From Glycomyces niveus (GTDB lineage Bacteria > Actinomycetota > Actinomycetes > Mycobacteriales > Micromonosporaceae), in NCBI RefSeq assembly GCF_017592475.1, contig NZ_JAGFNP010000008.1:62001-126000 (forward strand): a stretch of DNA of 64,000 bases. Reading direction: 5' to 3'. Shown piece by piece: positions 1 through 7,554 of this stretch. Below the pieces are notes generated by a model. That model had not been told where the DNA came from. It saw only the letters and a list, made by a program, of their open reading frames with translations, and searched no databases. The number at the start of each line of letters is the position of its first letter. Positions within the stretch are counted from its first letter, which is position 1. The position numbers and the translations under genes were made by a program.

Positions 1-57
1 GGGCGTCCCCGCGTAGGCGAAGGTGACGCGGTCGAAGGCGATCCCGCCGGGGGTCAT
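1..57 (-). CDS. ECF transporter ATP-binding subunit (N-terminal fragment)
   Basis: Only the first 19 codons lie in the window, reading MTPGGIAFDRVTFAYAGTP. The pattern hydrophobic-DRVTFAYAG is the usual opening strand of ABC ATPases of the EcfA/CbiO type. The ATG overlaps the TGA of the upstream ecfT gene by four bases (ATGA), so the two are translationally coupled. It should supply the ATP-hydrolysing motor for the EcfT membrane subunit encoded just before it. Walker motifs lie outside the window, so the call rests on this short start and on context. Confidence 0.7.
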   Translation of the reverse strand, partial: MTPGGIAFDRVTFAYAGTP

Positions 58-1172
58 GGTGTTCCTCCTCTTGCGGACGGCACGAGCAGCGCGGGCGCGG
101 TGGCGAGGAGGATGCCGCCCGCGGCCCACATCGGCAGGTCGGGCATCGCGAGCGGGTTCGTGGCGGGCCACAGAGCCGAAGGCTCGTAGATGCCGCTGAG
201 GACGGTCCCTGCGACGGCGGCGGCGCCGGAGGCGACGACCGCCCAGTCGCGCGCGCCGAACCGGTCGGGCCGGTAGCGGGTGTGCGGGACCCGCTTGGAG
301 GCGAACGCGATCCCGAAGACCGCGACCGCGGCGCTGACGGCTACGGCGGTCCAGGCGAGGGGTGCGGGTGTGGTCGTGCCCAGCAGCGCATAGGCACCCG
401 CACACAACCCGAGAAGTCCGATGAGGAGTGATGCGGAGGTGGCGCGGCGGGCCGGCGCGGGGATGCCCGTGGCGCGGCCGTAGCCGCGCGAGGCCATGGC
501 GGCGGCGAGCGCGAGCGACCGGTCGAGGGCGTCGTGCAGGACCGGCGAGACGATCGTGCGCATGAGGTTTGCGGGGCTCCGGCTCGTGTTGCCGCGCAAC
601 GCCCTTGCGCGGCGGACCCTGCCGACGCTGGCGACGAGCTGGGGCGCGACGGACAGGGCGACGACGACCGCGACGCTCACTTCGTACAGGGCCGCGGGGA
701 CCGAGCGGAGGAGGCGTCGGGGGCTCGCGAGGGCGTTGGCGGCGCCGACGCAGACGAGGAGGGTGGCGAGGCGCAGGCCGTCGTAGAGCGCGGCGAGGGC
801 GCCTTCGGCGGTGACGTTCCCGCCGAGTCGGAAGCCCGCGGCCCATTCGGGGAGGGTCACGGAGGGGAGGGTGAAGAGGACGGTGGGGCCGTCGGAGCCG
901 CCGAAGACGATGTAGAACGCCATCCGGACCGCGATGGCGCTGAGCCCGATGGCGAGGAAGACCCGGTAGGCGCCGGACCAGGGCTCGCTGCCGCGGCACC
1001 AGGTGACGACGAGGCCGGCGACGGCGACGATGAGCAGGAGCAGCCACGGGTTCGCGGTGCGCCCGGCGGCGGTGGCGAGGAGCAGCGCCCACGCCCACCA
1101 TGCGACTGGGTGCGCGGTGTGCCGGGCGGCGGTCTGCATCGTGGGGCGGGCCGTGGAGGTGCGGGTGCTCAT
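54..1172 (-). CDS. ECF transporter transmembrane subunit EcfT (CbiQ family)
   Basis: About 372 residues with five to seven hydrophobic segments. The cytoplasmic region carries the two Ala-Arg-Gly-like coupling motifs of EcfT proteins, here RARALRG and ASRGYG, which dock onto the EcfA ATPases. A C-terminal extension with three more hydrophobic stretches makes it longer than a typical EcfT (about 260 residues). The start at 1172 (MSTRTS) is preferred; an ATG at 1205 is possible and neither has a good ribosome site. It lies 85 bases after the DUF4430 gene and overlaps the ATPase gene by four bases. Context suggests a cobalamin importer, but no substrate-binding S component is visible; it may lie beyond the window edge. 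Confidence 0.85.
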   Translation of the reverse strand: MSTRTSTARPTMQTAARHTAHPVAWWAWALLLATAAGRTANPWLLLLIVAVAGLVVTWCRGSEPWSGAYRVFLAIGLSAIAVRMAFYIVFGGSDGPTVLFTLPSVTLPEWAAGFRLGGNVTAEGALAALYDGLRLATLLVCVGAANALASPRRLLRSVPAALYEVSVAVVVALSVAPQLVASVGRVRRARALRGNTSRSPANLMRTIVSPVLHDALDRSLALAAAMASRGYGRATGIPAPARRATSASLLIGLLGLCAGAYALLGTTTPAPLAWTAVAVSAAVAVFGIAFASKRVPHTRYRPDRFGARDWAVVASGAAAVAGTVLSGIYEPSALWPATNPLAMPDLPMWAAGGILLATAPALLVPSARGGTP

Positions 1173-1257
1173 GCGCGCCGCCGGTTCGCGGCGCGGGCGG
1201 TGCATGGAGCCGCAGGGCGGGCGGTCCGGGCAGCGGTCGGGGACATGTCAGTCCTGA

Positions 1258-1902
1258 TCACGCGTGCCTGTTGCGGCGCGCGCGCCAGATCACGAGGGCG
1301 ACGATGACGGCGAGCGCGGCGACCGCGATGACCCAGGTGAACGAGGCCTTGTCGGCGGCGTCGGGGCCGAGCCCCTCGGTCGTCTCGGCGGCCTCGCCCG
1401 GGGCGATGGCGGGCGGTTCGGCGCCGTCGCCGAAGACCCAGCCCTCGACATCGCCCGCGCCCGGCTCGGCGTCCGCGCCGCCTACGGGCGAGTACGACCA
1501 CTCGGCGTCGCCGGCGTCGGCGCGCCAGTACGACCAGTACTCCTTCGCGGGAGGCGCTCCCCCGCAGTCGGATTCGGGGAGTTCGTCGATCCGGCACACC
1601 ATCCCGCGGATCGAGGCGACCTCGGTGACGGAGAAACCGGCCCTGACGAGTGCGTCGAGCCCGTTCGCCGGTTCCTCGGCGCACCCGGTCTCGGGTTCGG
1701 AAGCGAGCGCCCCGAAGTCGACCACGACGGTGACATCGAGGCAGCCGTCGTTAGCGGCGGCGGGCGCGGCGGGAAGCACGAAGAGGGCGGTGAGAAGGGC
1801 GGCCGCGAACGCGGCCAGGCGGCGGATCGTCGGTGAGGCGGGTCGCCGCCCCGCGAGGTCGGGTGTGTCGGACCCCGACGCCCCCGAAACCAAGGGTCCC
1901 AT
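1258..1902 (-). CDS. DUF4430-domain membrane-anchored protein, transcobalamin beta-domain-like
   Basis: About 214 residues. A basic start and hydrophobic stretch (residues 27-50, ending APAAA) form a signal peptide. A small domain (about 52-145) holds four cysteines (54, 74, 103, 113) and the aromatic motif YWSYW, as in DUF4430. A membrane helix (189-206) ends in a positively charged tail. DUF4430 corresponds to the C-terminal beta domain of animal intrinsic factor and transcobalamin, which closes over bound cobalamin. The gene follows the helical-barrel gene and precedes ecfT. The only in-frame ATG near the signal peptide is at 1902, inside a TGTCGTACCC element and without a good ribosome site, so the start is uncertain. 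Confidence 0.7.
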   Translation of the reverse strand: MGPLVSGASGSDTPDLAGRRPASPTIRRLAAFAAALLTALFVLPAAPAAANDGCLDVTVVVDFGALASEPETGCAEEPANGLDALVRAGFSVTEVASIRGMVCRIDELPESDCGGAPPAKEYWSYWRADAGDAEWSYSPVGGADAEPGAGDVEGWVFGDGAEPPAIAPGEAAETTEGLGPDAADKASFTWVIAVAALAVIVALVIWRARRNRHA

Positions 1903-1914
1903 CGGGGTACGACA
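1893..1914 (-). promoter_or_regulatory. TGTCGTACCC-N6-GACCCT element (copy 1)
   Basis: On the minus strand TGTCGTACCC (1914-1905) is followed after six bases by GACCCT (1898-1893). It faces the DUF4430 gene but overlaps that gene's best start codon. Just beyond it a second copy runs in the opposite direction on the plus strand (GTGTCGGACCCCGACG, 1865-1880), so the two form an inverted pair about 50 bases across. Promoter, operator or dispersed repeat are all possible. Confidence 0.45.
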
Positions 1915-1941
1915 CCCGAGCGGGAGCGGGAGGGAAGCGCG

Positions 1942-1976
1942 CAGGCAGCGCCCGCCTTCGCGGCGGGCGCTGCCTG
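1942..1976 (-). terminator. Strong hairpin between barrel gene and DUF4430 gene
   Basis: A perfect 15-bp stem (left arm CAGGCAGCGCCCGCC) with a 5-base loop starts 30 bases after the barrel gene stop on the minus strand. There is no long T run. It could terminate or attenuate the riboswitch-controlled transcript, lowering expression of the downstream DUF4430-ecfT-ecfA genes. Confidence 0.6.
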
Positions 1977-2005
1977 GGTCGCGTTCGCTTCGGGTCACGT
2001 GCCGA

Positions 2006-3295
2006 CTATTGCTTGTCGGTGTCGTCGTCCGCAGTCGGTTCCCCCGACTCGCCCTTGGGCTCGTCCGTAGCCGCAGGGGACTGGGCGTCGGCCACGGCGT
2101 CGGCCTTCTCCTCGGCCGCAGCGTCACCGCCGCGGCGGGACTTCAGGACGAACGCGATGATGAGCGCGGCCAGCACCACTACGGCGGCGCCGATCGCCCA
2201 CGGCAGCCACGAGGCCGAACCCTCGTCCTCGGCGGCGTCGGTCGTCTCGCCAGTGCCCTCGCCGCCGGCGTCGGCGCTCTCGCAGCCGGTGCCCGGCAGC
2301 GCGCCCTCGATGCCCGTCGCGTCCAGGTTCGCGAGGTCCTGGCCCGCGAGCGGCACGATCGCCTGCGCGGTCGCGAGCAGGCGCGAGGCCTCCCCGAACT
2401 CGGGGTCCTCCGGGTTGGTGTACATGATCGCGCCCGGCTGCTCAGAGGCGCAGTCGAACTGCAGCGTCAGCAGGAACGCGACGGCGCTCTTTGCGGCCTC
2501 CGCGCTGCCGGCCGCCAGGAACGCCTGCGCGGCCATCGCGGTCGAGTTCGCGTTCTCGCCGAACCCGTTGTCGAACCCGCCGGACTCGCCCTGCGCGCCC
2601 TCGAGCCACGCCACCGCCGACGCCAGCGGCTCGGCAGCCGCGTCGCCGAGCGTCACCAGAGCCGAAGCGACCAGGCCGGTCGTGTCAGGGTCGGAGACGC
2701 AGTCGTCCCCGCCGTCGACGTCGGCGTAGTTGAACCCGCCGTCAGGGCACTGCACCGCGGCCAGGCCGGCGGCGGCCTCGGCGCCCGCCGGGGCGTCGGT
2801 GCGGGAGAGGCCGAGCACGGCCCACGCGGTGGACGGCGCGGTGCCGTCGCCGTAGGTGCCGTTCGCGGCCTGCGAGGCGGTGACCTCGTCGGCGAGGCGG
2901 ATCTCACCGAAGTTCGTCGCGTCGCCGCCCGCGGTGGCGACGGCGTACATGACCTTCCCGGCCGCGCCCGCGTTCAGCGCGGGCTCGGTGGCGCCCTCGA
3001 CGGCGGGGTACACGTACGGGCTCAGGGTCTCGTTGCTGTTCAGCCACTCCAAGGTGGCCTGCACCTGGTCGCCGCCGACACGGGCGGCCTCGAGGGCGAT
3101 GACGGCGTCGAGCGAGGACGAGACGTCCCCGGCGTTCCAAGAGGTGCCGTCGGACTGGGCGGCCAGCCAGGACGCGGCGGCCTGGGCGGGCTGCGCGAAC
3201 GGGGCCTCCTGGGCCTCAGCCGGTGCGGCGGAGGCGAAGACGGTGATGGGCACGACCGCGGCGGCGGCCAGCAGTCGGGCGGGCAGGTGGCGCAA
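2006..3295 (-). CDS. Secreted helical-barrel (prenyltransferase/squalene-oxidase-repeat-like) membrane-anchored protein
   Basis: About 429 residues from a TTG start at 3295, chosen because AAGGAAAGG lies at the right distance upstream and a signal peptide follows at once (LRHLPARLLAAAAVVPITVF, cleaved near AEA). The mature part has repeated helical hairpins of the alpha/alpha-toroid type (for example AAQAFLAAGS and AVAWLEGAQ), as in squalene/terpene cyclase repeats and in the N-terminal cobalamin-binding domain of intrinsic factor and transcobalamin. A membrane helix (about 363-384) and an acidic tail anchor it. It is the first gene after a cobalamin riboswitch, so surface capture of cobalamin is the likely role (inference). 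Confidence 0.75.
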   Translation of the reverse strand: MRHLPARLLAAAAVVPITVFASAAPAEAQEAPFAQPAQAAASWLAAQSDGTSWNAGDVSSSLDAVIALEAARVGGDQVQATLEWLNSNETLSPYVYPAVEGATEPALNAGAAGKVMYAVATAGGDATNFGEIRLADEVTASQAANGTYGDGTAPSTAWAVLGLSRTDAPAGAEAAAGLAAVQCPDGGFNYADVDGGDDCVSDPDTTGLVASALVTLGDAAAEPLASAVAWLEGAQGESGGFDNGFGENANSTAMAAQAFLAAGSAEAAKSAVAFLLTLQFDCASEQPGAIMYTNPEDPEFGEASRLLATAQAIVPLAGQDLANLDATGIEGALPGTGCESADAGGEGTGETTDAAEDEGSASWLPWAIGAAVVVLAALIIAFVLKSRRGGDAAAEEKADAVADAQSPAATDEPKGESGEPTADDDTDKQ

Positions 3296-3389
3296 TTGCC
3301 TGACCTTTCCTTGAGCGAGTGGGGTCTTCGGGCAGGCGGCGGCGCCGCAAGCGCCTGTAGACCACGACAGGCGTTGACAATTCGGATGG

Positions 3390-3550
3390 GCGTCGGCGGG
3401 CATTCGGGCTCACGCGGGTGGACCGAGCGGATTGCAGGGGGTGCTCGGCATTGTTCGACCATGTCTGTAAAGCACAGCGAACCGCGACTACCGTTGCGGG
3501 TCAGCGCCGGCCTTTCACCGGACTTCCCCCGCCTGGCGCCTGTTCAGTTT
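3390..3550 (-). ncRNA. Cobalamin (B12) riboswitch
   Basis: The minus strand carries the conserved core GGGGGAAG, then a short hairpin around GGTGAAA, then GCTGACCCGCAACGGTA (about 3531-3488). A B12-box-like segment, GAGCCCGAATGCCCGCC, lies at about 3411-3395. These are the signature elements of cobalamin riboswitches. It sits in the leader of the barrel-protein gene, about 100 bases before the TTG start. Cobalamin binding would be expected to repress the downstream genes. The outer boundaries are approximate. Confidence 0.9.
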
Positions 3551-3556
3551 GGGGTC

Positions 3557-3586
3557 ATTCTCGCGGGTGGATTCGCTGGGTGTCAA
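3557..3586 (-). promoter_or_regulatory. Promoter of the riboswitch transcript
   Basis: TTGACA (3586-3581) and GAGAAT (3562-3557) are separated by 18 bases on the minus strand, placing the start of transcription just before the riboswitch core. The -35 is a perfect match to the housekeeping consensus and the -10 is weaker. Confidence 0.6.
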
Positions 3587-3610
3587 GCCGACCGGTCGCA
3601 CAGTGCAGCC

Positions 3611-3635
3611 GTTCACTCGCGCCACGCGAGTGAAC
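3611..3635. promoter_or_regulatory. Perfect palindrome, candidate TetR operator
   Basis: GTTCACTCGC, a 5-base spacer and its exact reverse complement form a 10-bp perfect inverted repeat. It lies 17 bases upstream of the tetR -35 box and 25 bases upstream of the divergent riboswitch promoter. Its size and position fit an operator for the TetR regulator encoded next door, which could then control itself and perhaps the B12 genes. Confidence 0.6.
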
Positions 3636-3651
3636 TCCCGCCTTGCGGTTA

Positions 3652-3681
3652 TTGACCCGTAGCACCGGGTGTCGATACGGT
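3652..3681 (+). promoter_or_regulatory. tetR promoter
   Basis: TTGACC (3652-3657) and TACGGT (3676-3681) are 18 bases apart. The -10 ends six bases before the GTG start codon at 3688, so the mRNA is probably leaderless. Confidence 0.6.
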
Positions 3682-3687
3682 GCCAAC

Positions 3688-4347
3688 GTGAGCAGAAATA
3701 AGAACGCCGATTTGGACAGAGTTCTGCGCGCTGCGACACGGGTCTTCCTGGAACGCGGATTCTCCGCCACCTCCATGTCGGACCTCGTCGCGGCGACCGG
3801 CATGAACCGCGCCGGGCTCTACGCCGCCTTCGGCTCCAAGCACCAGCTCTACATCACCGCGCTGGGCCGCTACCGGGAGGACACCGAGCCCGAGCTGCGC
3901 TCGATCGCCCACCGCGCCCTCGAGAAGAAGGAGGACGAGCGGACCGACGCGCCCCGCGTCGTCGCCGACCTCCTCGACGTCGTCGCCCGCCACTCCAAGG
4001 AAGGCGGCTTCGTCGTGCGCGCCGCGGTCGAACTCGCCGACGACCCCGCTACCATGCGCCGCGTCCAGGAGGCCTGGACCGAACTCGAACGCGATCTCGC
4101 CGCGATCCTGGCACGGGCGGTCGAGCGCGGCGAGATGGACCCCGCGGCCGCCCCCGACCGGCTGGCCCGCACCGTCCTCGTCTTCATCCAGGGAGCGCTC
4201 GTCCTCGGCCACGCCGACGAGGACGACCACCGCCTCGCCGACGCCGCCGCCGGGCTCGTCGGCCTCCTCGCCGCCTACAGGCCCTCGGCGACCGCGGAGG
4301 AGATCCGCAGCCAGGCCGCCGACGACGCCTTGCTCAACGAGTCGTAG
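3688..4347 (+). CDS. TetR/AcrR family transcriptional regulator
   Basis: 219 residues from a GTG start (VSRNKNADLD) fixed by the -10 box six bases upstream. The N-terminal helix-turn-helix (about residues 14-57: FLERGFSATSMSDLVAATG, then NRAGLYAAFGSK) is typical TetR. The C-terminal ligand domain is of the TetR_C type, of unknown ligand. A perfect palindrome upstream is its likely operator. Its 3' end overlaps the convergent MinD-like gene by 73 bases, an unusually long overlap in which both reading frames look genuine. Confidence 0.9.
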   Translation: MSRNKNADLDRVLRAATRVFLERGFSATSMSDLVAATGMNRAGLYAAFGSKHQLYITALGRYREDTEPELRSIAHRALEKKEDERTDAPRVVADLLDVVARHSKEGGFVVRAAVELADDPATMRRVQEAWTELERDLAAILARAVERGEMDPAAAPDRLARTVLVFIQGALVLGHADEDDHRLADAAAGLVGLLAAYRPSATAEEIRSQAADDALLNES

Positions 4348-5681
4348 CGGATCGGCTCTCCCGAGTCGAGCAGCTTCTCGTACGGCGCCAGCAGGACCGA
4401 ACGGGTCCGGGCCGCGAAGTGCCGCTGCACCGCAGGCAGGTCCACGTCCTTCCGGTGGGCGGGCATCGACACCACCGACACCGCCCCGCGCACCAGGTCC
4501 CGGCGGCCGGTCTGCTCCAAGTGGTCGAGCATCCGCGCCGCGGTCTCCGCCGAGTCGTTGCGGGCCGACATCGTCACCACCAGCTGGTCGGTCGCGTCGA
4601 TCGCCGCCTGCCAGTTCGCCGCCCGCACGTTGTTGCCGGTGTCGACGACGATGAGCTTGTAGAAGCGCGACACCGCCTCCCGCAGGTCCCCGAACGACTG
4701 CGCGGTGAGCATCTCCCCGGCCGTCGCCGACTCGTCCGAAGCGAGCACGTCGAACATCGCGCCCCCCTGGGCGCGCACGTACTGCGACAGGTCGCCGATG
4801 CGCCCGGTCGGGCCCCGGAAGTGGTCGAGGTCCCGCAGCAGGTCGCGCACCGTGCGGACATGGAAGTCCTGCTGGGCGCGCATGCCCAGGGTCCCCTGCG
4901 TCTCGTTGTTGTCCCACGCGAGCACGTACCCGCCGCGGTGGCGGCCGAAGGTCATGGCGAGCATGAGGACCGCGACGGTCTTGCCCGCGCCGCCCTTCGG
5001 GTTGACGACGGTGATCTGGCGCAGGCCGCCGAAATTGCGGCGCACGGTATCGACGGCGCGCTGGCGCGCGCGTTCGCGCGGGCCGGGCGGGAGAGCCACC
5101 ATGCCGAGGCTGAAGCGGTGCAGGGCGCCGCGCAGGCCGGTCTCGGCGACGGGCGGGCGCGGCGGCACGACCCGGCGGGACGAGAAGTCGTCGGCGGTGA
5201 CGCCAATGCGCTCGAGCGCGCCCGTGTGGTCGGGGAAGACCGGGACCGGGACGTGCCGTGGAGCGGGCGCGGGCGGCGCGCCGACCTGGTGGTCGACGGG
5301 GACGGGCGGCACCTGCCAGCCCTCCTCGGCGGCCTCCTGCGGGACGGGCCAGCCATCACCGCCGGTCTGCGGCGCCTCGTACTGCGCCGGCGGGGCGTCG
5401 TAGGAGGCGGGACCGGGCACCGGGGTCGCGGGCGGCGGCGGGGCGCTGGGCACGTGGTCGCTCTGGCGCGGGTTGCGGATCGATTCGTGCCCGGCGCTGT
5501 AGGGCTGGTTCATGAGGTCCTCAGAGTCGTGCTGGTCCTGCACTTCCGAAGACGCGTGATACTGCTCGTTCACCTCGGGCGGGGCGCTGTGCCCATGGTT
5601 CGCGCCCGGCGGCGCGAACGGCGACCACCCTGGAGCATCCGGCCGGTGCAGAGGAACGGTGTCCTCTTCGGTGTGCTCCAT
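4275..5681 (-). CDS. MinD/ParA-like ATPase with proline-rich N-terminus
   Basis: 468 residues. Residues 1-200 are low-complexity, rich in Pro, Ala, His and Gln. The P-loop ATPase domain follows, with a deviant Walker A (VVNPKGGAGKT, about 226-235), a Walker-B-like LIVVDTGN and a conserved C-terminal segment. The layout resembles the ESX-associated and mycobacterial MinD-like proteins with long disordered N-termini. The start at 5681 is supported by GGGAGG four bases upstream. It lies 111 bases downstream of the UvrD-like gene on the same strand and overlaps the convergent tetR gene. The partner or cargo is unknown. Confidence 0.8.
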   Translation of the reverse strand: MEHTEEDTVPLHRPDAPGWSPFAPPGANHGHSAPPEVNEQYHASSEVQDQHDSEDLMNQPYSAGHESIRNPRQSDHVPSAPPPPATPVPGPASYDAPPAQYEAPQTGGDGWPVPQEAAEEGWQVPPVPVDHQVGAPPAPAPRHVPVPVFPDHTGALERIGVTADDFSSRRVVPPRPPVAETGLRGALHRFSLGMVALPPGPRERARQRAVDTVRRNFGGLRQITVVNPKGGAGKTVAVLMLAMTFGRHRGGYVLAWDNNETQGTLGMRAQQDFHVRTVRDLLRDLDHFRGPTGRIGDLSQYVRAQGGAMFDVLASDESATAGEMLTAQSFGDLREAVSRFYKLIVVDTGNNVRAANWQAAIDATDQLVVTMSARNDSAETAARMLDHLEQTGRRDLVRGAVSVVSMPAHRKDVDLPAVQRHFAARTRSVLLAPYEKLLDSGEPIRYDSLSKASSAAWLRISSAVAEGL

Positions 5682-5792
5682 CGGGCCTCCCAGCGCGCGG
5701 GTGCGCTCAGCGTCAGAGTGCGGTTACCCGACTATTGTGGCCCATACGCCTGTCATCGCGTGGGAACTCGGCTCGGCTCCCGGGTGCGGCCC

Positions 5793-6992
5793 TCACAGCA
5801 GTCGCGGCTGCTCAGGGCCGGAACGGTCTTGGGGCACCATCCCGAATGGACTGAAGAGCCCTTGGTCCACATCGGCCAGCAGCGGCGAGCCCCCGCCGGT
5901 GTGGCTGACGTAGGCGAGGTCCCGGGTGCGTCCGAGCGCGACGTACAGCTCGCGGCGGGCCGCGGCCGTGTTCGGCCAGTCCTCGGCGGTGACCCCGGTG
6001 AGGCACACGACCCGGAACTCGCCTTCGGCGGCTCGGGCGACGGACATGCCGTCGGGGCCGATCACCGCGAAGTCCTCGGGCGCGACACCGAGTTCGGCGA
6101 GCCGGTCGGCGAGGTCCTGGACGAAGCGCTTCTCGTCGTCGGCGTCCACGGCGAAGTACCGGCCGATCCCCGAGCCTTCGAGCGCGGGCCGCTCGGGCTG
6201 CACGAGCCGGCCGGGGACGCGGCTGATCGGCTCGATCACCTGCGAGGCGGCTACGAGCACCGCGGCCGGGCTGCGGTGGTTGCGGGAGAGGCGCATGACG
6301 TGCGCCTGCGGGAACTGCTCGGCGAAGGCCGCGAACGCGGCGGGCTCGCCGGTGCACAGCGCCGAGTCGGGGTCGCCGGTGGCGGTGATGTCCGCCTCGG
6401 CGCCGCGGTGCTCGGTGACCTGGCGGAACAGCCGCATCGGCATACGCGGCAGGTCGTCGATGAACACGTGGCCGAGCTCGGGCGGGCTCGCGGCGGCGAA
6501 GTCGTCGAACTCGGCGACGGTGATCGAGGCGGCCTCGCGGCCGATGAGCGCGCCGAGCTCGCGGCGGATACGGGCGGCGCCGGGTGCGGACGCGGCGAGG
6601 ACCAGGCACTGGCGTGCGGGCACGCCCAGCTCCTGCACGAGGTAGGCGACCCGGTGGATGAGCAGGTGGGTCTTGCCGGTGCCGGGGGAGGCGTTGATGA
6701 GCAGCGGGCCGCGGCCCGCCGAGGCGGCCACGCGCTGCATCGCGTCCAGGGAGTCGAGCAGGCCCGCGCCGACCTCGTCCATGCCCGTGAGCAGGGGCGC
6801 GGACTCCAGCCACGGGTCAGGGGTCCGGGTCGTCAGCGCCGGTTCGGGCATGGGCACGGCTTCGCGGACGTACCTGGAGTGGTGGGACCGGTGCGAGCGG
6901 CGGCGCCGCTCGGCGGTGGTCCGCATGTCGGCGGAGAGCTCGAACAGCGGGGACGCCACCTGCGGTTGCTTGCGTTCATCAGGACGGCGCAC
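5793..6992 (-). CDS. Compact UvrD/Rep-like superfamily I helicase-related protein
   Basis: 399 residues, against about 700 for UvrD. Recognisable SF1 motifs in order: Walker A INASPGTGKTHLL (about 99-111), a degenerate Walker B HVFIDDLPRM (DD instead of DE), motif III-like TATGDPDSAL, motif IV LSRNHRSPAAV and motif VI-like LYVALGRTRDLAYVS. The large 1B/2B insertions are missing. With Asp replacing the catalytic Glu, ATP hydrolysis may be weakened. A GTG start at 6992 with GAGG upstream is used; later starts are possible. It precedes the MinD-like ATPase gene and may share a transcript. The function is unknown; a DNA-related NTPase is an inference. Confidence 0.7.
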   Translation of the reverse strand: MRRPDERKQPQVASPLFELSADMRTTAERRRRSHRSHHSRYVREAVPMPEPALTTRTPDPWLESAPLLTGMDEVGAGLLDSLDAMQRVAASAGRGPLLINASPGTGKTHLLIHRVAYLVQELGVPARQCLVLAASAPGAARIRRELGALIGREAASITVAEFDDFAAASPPELGHVFIDDLPRMPMRLFRQVTEHRGAEADITATGDPDSALCTGEPAAFAAFAEQFPQAHVMRLSRNHRSPAAVLVAASQVIEPISRVPGRLVQPERPALEGSGIGRYFAVDADDEKRFVQDLADRLAELGVAPEDFAVIGPDGMSVARAAEGEFRVVCLTGVTAEDWPNTAAARRELYVALGRTRDLAYVSHTGGGSPLLADVDQGLFSPFGMVPQDRSGPEQPRLL

Positions 6993-7312
6993 CTATGCAT
7001 CCTCGCAGACAGACGCCGCGCCCCCCGCAGGGGCTCCCGCCCCGGCGGGTCGCACCGCCGAGTCGGAACCACCCTCGCGTTCCGGGTCGCCCGGCCGTGC
7101 CGTCGGAAGTGCCGCGCGCTCGCATCCGAGGCGTCGCCGGTGCGCCCGTCGCAGCGCCGACCCCGCTCGGTGTCGGACCCTCCGCGTACGGTCATGGATA
7201 GGAGGCCTGCGCAAGGACAAATCCGGAATATCCGCCTTCACGTTCTCCACTGCCTCCTCGCCTCGAAGCCGCGCGGCACCGGCGGATCGCGCCGCGCCCG
7301 CGCCGACCGCGA
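6993..7312. other. Gap of about 320 bases
   Basis: No convincing gene. It holds the 5' side of the UvrD-like gene and one TGTCGGACCC promoter-like element pointing along the plus strand, with no reading frame of note behind it. Confidence 0.6.
7171..7192 (+). promoter_or_regulatory. TGTCGGACCC-N6-TACGGT element (copy 2)
   Basis: TGTCGGACCC (7171-7180) is followed after six bases by TACGGT (7187-7192). The hexamer is a good actinobacterial -10 and the spacing equals that of the RecA-NDp/PafBC promoter. Downstream on the plus strand there is only antisense sequence to moaD and moaA. Confidence 0.5.
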
Positions 7313-7552
7313 TCACCCTCCCGCGAACGGCGGGAGCACCTCGACCGTGACGCCCGCAGGGAGCACGGTCGCCGGGTCCTTCGCGGCCAGGCCGTCCACC
7401 AGCAGCGTCGACGCCGAGAGGACCTTGTCGAGCACCGGGCCGTGCCGCTGCCCGAGGACCGCCTTGAGCTCAGCGACGTCGGCGGCGGCCACCTGCTCCT
7501 CGCCTACCCCAGCGGCCGCTTTCGCGCCCGCGAAGTACCGCACGGTCACCAC
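7313..7552 (-). CDS. moaD: MoaD/ThiS family sulfur-carrier protein
   Basis: 79 residues ending in the diagnostic PPFAGG, whose terminal Gly-Gly is adenylated and thiocarboxylated. As the small subunit of molybdopterin synthase it donates sulfur to cyclic pyranopterin monophosphate. The opening VTVRYFAGAKAAAG is the first beta strand of the ubiquitin-like fold. The start is one of two adjacent GTG codons (7552 or 7549), two to five bases after the moaA stop, so it is coupled to moaA. No moaE is seen nearby. Confidence 0.9.
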   Translation of the reverse strand: MVTVRYFAGAKAAAGVGEEQVAAADVAELKAVLGQRHGPVLDKVLSASTLLVDGLAAKDPATVLPAGVTVEVLPPFAGG

Positions 7553-7554
7553 CG

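Noticed and set aside
1100..3655. 851-codon open frame on the plus strand, and similar long frames opposite other genes
   Set aside because: They are high-GC shadows of genes on the other strand, with Arg/Ala/Gly-rich low-complexity products and no ribosome site.
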